A stretch of 64,000 nucleotides of DNA from Olivibacter sp. SDN3 (lineage in GTDB: Bacteria; Bacteroidota; Bacteroidia; Sphingobacteriales; Sphingobacteriaceae). Location of the stretch: positions 3,224,001-3,288,000 of the forward strand of contig NZ_CP060497.1 in NCBI RefSeq assembly GCF_014334135.1, written 5' to 3'. Below the pieces are notes generated by a model. It was given only the letters and a program-made list of their open reading frames with translations, was not told the DNA's origin and ran no database searches. A program made the translations under genes and the position numbers. Positions 60,785-64,000 of the stretch are shown here, one piece after another (the first letter of the stretch is position 1; every line of letters begins with the position of its first letter).

Positions 60785-60801
60785 TTGGCGTAACAAATGA
60801 T
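60785..60801 (+). promoter_or_regulatory. possible sigma-54-type promoter
   Basis: TTGGCGTAACAAATGAT partly fits the -24/-12 consensus (TTGGCACG-N4-TTGCA): TTGGC and TG are in register, the final C is not. It lies between the palindromes and the permease start, as expected for activator-dependent transcription. The match is weak, and no matching element was found at 17852. Confidence 0.3.
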
Positions 60802-60840
60802 ACTTTTATAAAAATAAGCCAACGATTAAAAGTTTAGCGC

Positions 60841-63201
60841 ATGATCAAGAACTACTTCAAGATAGCATGGCGAAATCTGGTAAGAGCCAAAGGATACGCA
60901 TTTATCAATATTTTTGGATTAGCCTTTGGTATGGTTGGTACAATGCTTATTCTGCTGTGGGTTCAGCACGAACTTAGTTTTGATAAGTTTTATTCAAAAA
61001 GCGAACGCTTATATGAAGCCTATCTGCAATTGCCTTTTGATGGAGAGATTAGAAGCATGAACGCTACTACACAGCCATTGGCACCGGCACTGGTAGACGA
61101 AATATCGTCGGTTGAGCGCGCTACGAGATTCCGTGCTGCTGGCGAGTTTCTTTGGAAAGTGGGAGATAAATCCTTCCGGCAGAAAGAAGTTTATGTAGAT
61201 CCCGAATTTCTTTCCATGTTTGATGTCAAACTCTTACAGGGAGACGAAAGCACAGCTTTGGCTGATCCGCGGGGTGTGGTAATCAGCGAACGCTTTGCCG
61301 AAAAACTATTTGGCCATCAGCCTGCAATCAATAAGCAGGTTTCTCTCAATGACACTTTACAGGTAACAATCAGAGGTGTTTATGAAAACATGCCCGCTAA
61401 TAGTCGGTTCCGTTCGGTAGACGCGCTTTTCTCTTGGTCATTTTATGTAGCAAACTATGGATATGATGAAAATTGGACAAACCTTTGGTTACAAACGTTT
61501 GTGGAAGCCAAAGCCGGTGTTTCTGAGCAACAGCTTAATCACCAGATCAAAGATGTCGTACAGCGACGGATAGAGGGTTATAATGGAATTATCTTCTTGC
61601 ATCCTGCCGCGAAATGGCATTTATGGTCAAGATTCGAGAATGGCGTAAATACAGGGGGTCGTATTGAAACGGTCAGGATGTTTAGCCTAATCGCCTGTTT
61701 TATCCTGTTGATCGCCTGTATAAATTTTATGAACCTCAGTACTGCCAGAAGCGAGCAGCGGGCAAAAGAAGTAGGTATACGGAAAGTTTCGGGTGCAAAA
61801 AAAGGTATACTGATCGGTCAGTTTATTGGCGAATCTATACTATTAGCCTGTTTATCAGCCTTAATCGCGATGATAATCATACTGGGGGTATTGCCAACTT
61901 TCAGTAATCTTATTGGTGGACCATTGCATATTCCTATAAAAAGCAGCTGGTTTTGGGTAGCTTCAATTGGCTTTGTTTTATTAACAGGTTTGCTAGCTGG
62001 AAGTTACCCAGCGTTGTTTCTCTCTTCGTTCAGCCCTGCGAAAGTGTTGAAAGGATCTTTTAAGGTTTCCTCCTCAGCTTTTTCAGCCAGAAAAATATTG
62101 GTTGTTTTGCAATTTACCTTTGCAATAACACTTATAGCCTGTACTTTTATCGTTCGGAAGCAGATTCAATATACGCAAAATAGGGATGCCGGGTATCAAA
62201 AGGATCAGTTAATCTATCATGATATCGAGGGAGATATAGGGAAAAATTATGAACTGATCCGTAGGGAGCTGATAGACAAAGGAATTGCTCTTTCTATGAG
62301 CAAAACTTTTTCACCCCTGTCCGAAAGCTGGAGTACCACGTGGGGTGTTGATTGGAAAGGCAAAGCGCCAGGTGCTACCATAAATTTTAATAGATACAGT
62401 GTCGATGCAAATTTCGCTCAAACTGCCGGTGTCAGGATCGTGATGGGTAGGGATATCGATTTTCGGAAATTTCCCACCGATTCAACTGCCATGTTGCTGA
62501 ATGAAGCAGCGGTAAAGGCGATGGGATTCACGGATCCTATCGGTCAGTTGATTAGTGATAGTGGCACCCAATATCACGTCATAGGTGTTGTGGAAGACTT
62601 TATCATTGAATCGCCCTATAATCCTGTTACACCTATGATTATCGAAGGACCTAAGCAAGAAGCAATGGTGGTACACATCCGTCTCAATCCACAAAACCGC
62701 ATGACAGAAAATCTAAATGCGGCAGAGCAAATATTTAATACATACAATCCGGCATATCCCTTTGATTATAAATTTGTAGCGGAGGAATATGCATCGAAAT
62801 TTGAAAACGAGCAACGTACAGCTAAACTAACAGGATTTTTCTCTGGCCTTACTATTGTTATATCCTGCCTAGGCTTATTCGGACTTGCTGCCTACACCGC
62901 AGAGCAAAGGCGTAAAGAAATTGGTGTTCGTAAGGTGTTGGGTGCCAGCGTTGAGGGTGTCGTTCGGTTGTTATCAGGTGAGTTTATCAGGCTCGTAGGC
63001 ATAGCTTTTCTTATTGCTGCTCCAATAGCTTGGTATATCATGTATCAATGGCTTCAGGGTTTTAACTACAGTATTTCTGTGCCTTGGCAAGTTTTTATAG
63101 TTACTGGATTACTAGCGGGCGTCATCGCCATTTTGACGGTGAGCTTCCAGGCTATCAAAGCGGCAATAGCCAATCCTGTCAAATCGTTAAGAAACGAATA
63201 A
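60841..63201 (+). CDS. FtsX/MacB-type ABC transporter permease
   Basis: A 786-residue inner-membrane protein with the two-half MacB layout: a helix near 21-42, a periplasmic domain, three FtsX helices (about 283-400), then a second unit (helix about 424-444) and a closing triad (about 668-780). Typical phrases are WRNLVRAKGYAFINIFGLAFG, STARSEQRAKEVGIRKVSGAKK and RRKEIGVRKVLGASVEGV, ending AIANPVKSLRNE. It has no ATPase domain. The best relative in the window is the gene at 17852, from which it has diverged. Palindromes upstream suggest common control. Confidence 0.9.
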   Translation: MIKNYFKIAWRNLVRAKGYAFINIFGLAFGMVGTMLILLWVQHELSFDKFYSKSERLYEAYLQLPFDGEIRSMNATTQPLAPALVDEISSVERATRFRAAGEFLWKVGDKSFRQKEVYVDPEFLSMFDVKLLQGDESTALADPRGVVISERFAEKLFGHQPAINKQVSLNDTLQVTIRGVYENMPANSRFRSVDALFSWSFYVANYGYDENWTNLWLQTFVEAKAGVSEQQLNHQIKDVVQRRIEGYNGIIFLHPAAKWHLWSRFENGVNTGGRIETVRMFSLIACFILLIACINFMNLSTARSEQRAKEVGIRKVSGAKKGILIGQFIGESILLACLSALIAMIIILGVLPTFSNLIGGPLHIPIKSSWFWVASIGFVLLTGLLAGSYPALFLSSFSPAKVLKGSFKVSSSAFSARKILVVLQFTFAITLIACTFIVRKQIQYTQNRDAGYQKDQLIYHDIEGDIGKNYELIRRELIDKGIALSMSKTFSPLSESWSTTWGVDWKGKAPGATINFNRYSVDANFAQTAGVRIVMGRDIDFRKFPTDSTAMLLNEAAVKAMGFTDPIGQLISDSGTQYHVIGVVEDFIIESPYNPVTPMIIEGPKQEAMVVHIRLNPQNRMTENLNAAEQIFNTYNPAYPFDYKFVAEEYASKFENEQRTAKLTGFFSGLTIVISCLGLFGLAAYTAEQRRKEIGVRKVLGASVEGVVRLLSGEFIRLVGIAFLIAAPIAWYIMYQWLQGFNYSISVPWQVFIVTGLLAGVIAILTVSFQAIKAAIANPVKSLRNE

Positions 63202-63360
63202 TAAGACTTCATCCGTTAATCGAAGTTCCACAGTTTTTTTCTTTTTGACAATAACAGGTCAGGGAGAAGAAAGCGAGCAATATGCATAAATTGAATAGCT
63301 TCATTGTAGGATTTCGGCTTTTTCAATAGCTTAAAGAAACAGTTTTCTCAGGTATAATCT

Positions 63361-64000
63361 TTATTCGGAAAGCACCCATTCGTCTGTTCTGAAAGGAGAT
63401 ACCGGTAATCCCTTTTTATTGAATAAGTTAGGCATTGCGGTTTCGGTAAAACCAAAACGTACGGCCACCGGTTTGGATACCTTCGAAGATGAAACAACCA
63501 ACGTATTCCCTTCTATCTTTCCTTCAGCTTCATGGAATACACTGTCTGCCCCCGCAATATAAAGATCCTGAATACGATTACCCTTAGTCATTAAGCCTCC
63601 AGTCAAATGGTCAAAATGAACAACAAGGGTATTGCCTTGAATAGCGTAACTTTTATATAGTGGAGATTTGTAATCCTGATCATCACCCACCTCATAGTGC
63701 TCATTGAGCGCTAGGTTTGCTAACCGTTTGGCCACTTCTCTCTTCTGTATTGGATGAATATCATCAATATTGTCTACCAGATCCGTAATGACAACCATCC
63801 CGGTATGATCAAGCGAATTAGCAGTTTTGCTCTGTTGTTCGCGTAGCAGTGCTGCCATAGGGATTTTATTATCATAAGCAAATGGAGCAATCTGAACAAA
63901 ATAAAAAGGCAAATCTTCATCCCAGGCCATCCTCCAGGAGTTAATCATTGTGCGCATCAGTTTATCGTAGTCGGGCCAACTGTTCACGTTACTTTCGCCT
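63361..64000 (-). CDS. sialate O-acetylesterase, C-terminal part (5' end beyond window)
   Basis: The minus-strand frame stays open to the window edge, so the start lies beyond base 64000. The visible part begins with GESNVNSWPDYD, which belongs to the family phrase WYQGESN. The catalytic His is in DDIHPIQKREVAKRL, preceded by the Asp of the DxxH pair. The C-terminal beta region (LYIAGADSVFHEAEGKI, then VAVRFGFTETAMPNLFN) is typical of the SGNH sialate 9-O-acetylesterases of Bacteroidota. It would remove O-acetyl groups from sialic acid or other glycans. Confidence 0.88.
   Translation of the reverse strand, partial: GESNVNSWPDYDKLMRTMINSWRMAWDEDLPFYFVQIAPFAYDNKIPMAALLREQQSKTANSLDHTGMVVITDLVDNIDDIHPIQKREVAKRLANLALNEHYEVGDDQDYKSPLYKSYAIQGNTLVVHFDHLTGGLMTKGNRIQDLYIAGADSVFHEAEGKIEGNTLVVSSSKVSKPVAVRFGFTETAMPNLFNKKGLPVSPFRTDEWVLSE

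Noticed and set aside
1-64000. CRISPR arrays, insertion sequences, rRNA genes
   Set aside because: No regularly spaced repeats, no transposase or terminal inverted repeats and no rRNA sequence were seen.

Overview
The window looks like a chromosomal segment of a Bacteroidota bacterium, most likely of the Sphingobacteriaceae. The evidence is a SusC/SusD pair with its own ECF sigma factor and FecR anti-sigma factor, TonB-linked receptors with carboxypeptidase-like N-terminal domains, DUF2851, DUF2911, DUF4142 and DUF779 proteins, and several promoters of the Bacteroidota type (TTG or TTTG, 19-20 bp, TAnnTTTG). All calls come from reading the sequence; no database search was run.

Layout. 1-2.0 kb: 5'-truncated DUF2851 gene, PspC-domain protein, ankyrin protein, then a candidate small RNA. 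2.2-5.9 kb: a minus-strand operon for metal uptake or sensing (small CxxC protein, TonB receptor, His-rich lipoprotein). 5.9-7.0 kb: xerD and tRNA-His. 7.1-13.4 kb: DUF2911 protein, a membrane-anchored regulator, an orphan GH2 enzyme. 13.4-25.5 kb: redox and regulatory genes (NAD(P)-binding protein with MarR, VOC), a hydrolase fused to a CarboxypepD-like domain, an FtsX-type ABC permease, a serine hydrolase, and an AraC / aldehyde dehydrogenase / DUF779 locus. 25.5-37.2 kb: small lipoproteins, AraC regulators, a DinB/SRPBCC/GyrI-like operon, a GH43 lipoprotein, a CPBP protease and small membrane proteins. 37.5-50.3 kb: a glycan-utilisation locus (GH92; sigma/FecR; SusC/SusD; exported FAD oxidoreductase; glycosidase lipoprotein with a PKD-like tail). 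50.6-53.4 kb: SRPBCC gene, then a compact module of a LexA-like S24 repressor with tandem palindromic operators, an SAMHD1-type HD phosphohydrolase and an 85-residue protein. 53.6-64 kb: serine hydrolase, AraC, cold-shock protein, a frameshifted small gene, two TlpA-like thioredoxin proteins, a second FtsX-type permease, and a sialate O-acetylesterase cut by the window end.

How parts work together. The 40-50 kb locus reads as a trans-envelope signalling PUL: the SusC keeps an N-terminal STN domain able to signal to FecR and the sigma factor, and a terminator separates sigma/FecR from SusCD. The S24/HD module has the parts of a damage- or phage-responsive switch: a cleavable repressor, operators over its own promoter, and a predicted nucleotide hydrolase behind it.

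A recurring theme is gene decay. Intergenic regions hold recognisable stubs: a Crp-like N-terminus, an FtsX C-terminus, the tail of a second S24 repressor with two stops, a beta-propeller protein with one stop, a serine-hydrolase N-terminus, a DUF6624-like tail and a frameshifted lipoprotein signal. Samples from 40-53 kb look richer in G+C than the flanks (hand counts 33/60 and 32/60 against 21-24/60), which may reflect separate ancestry.
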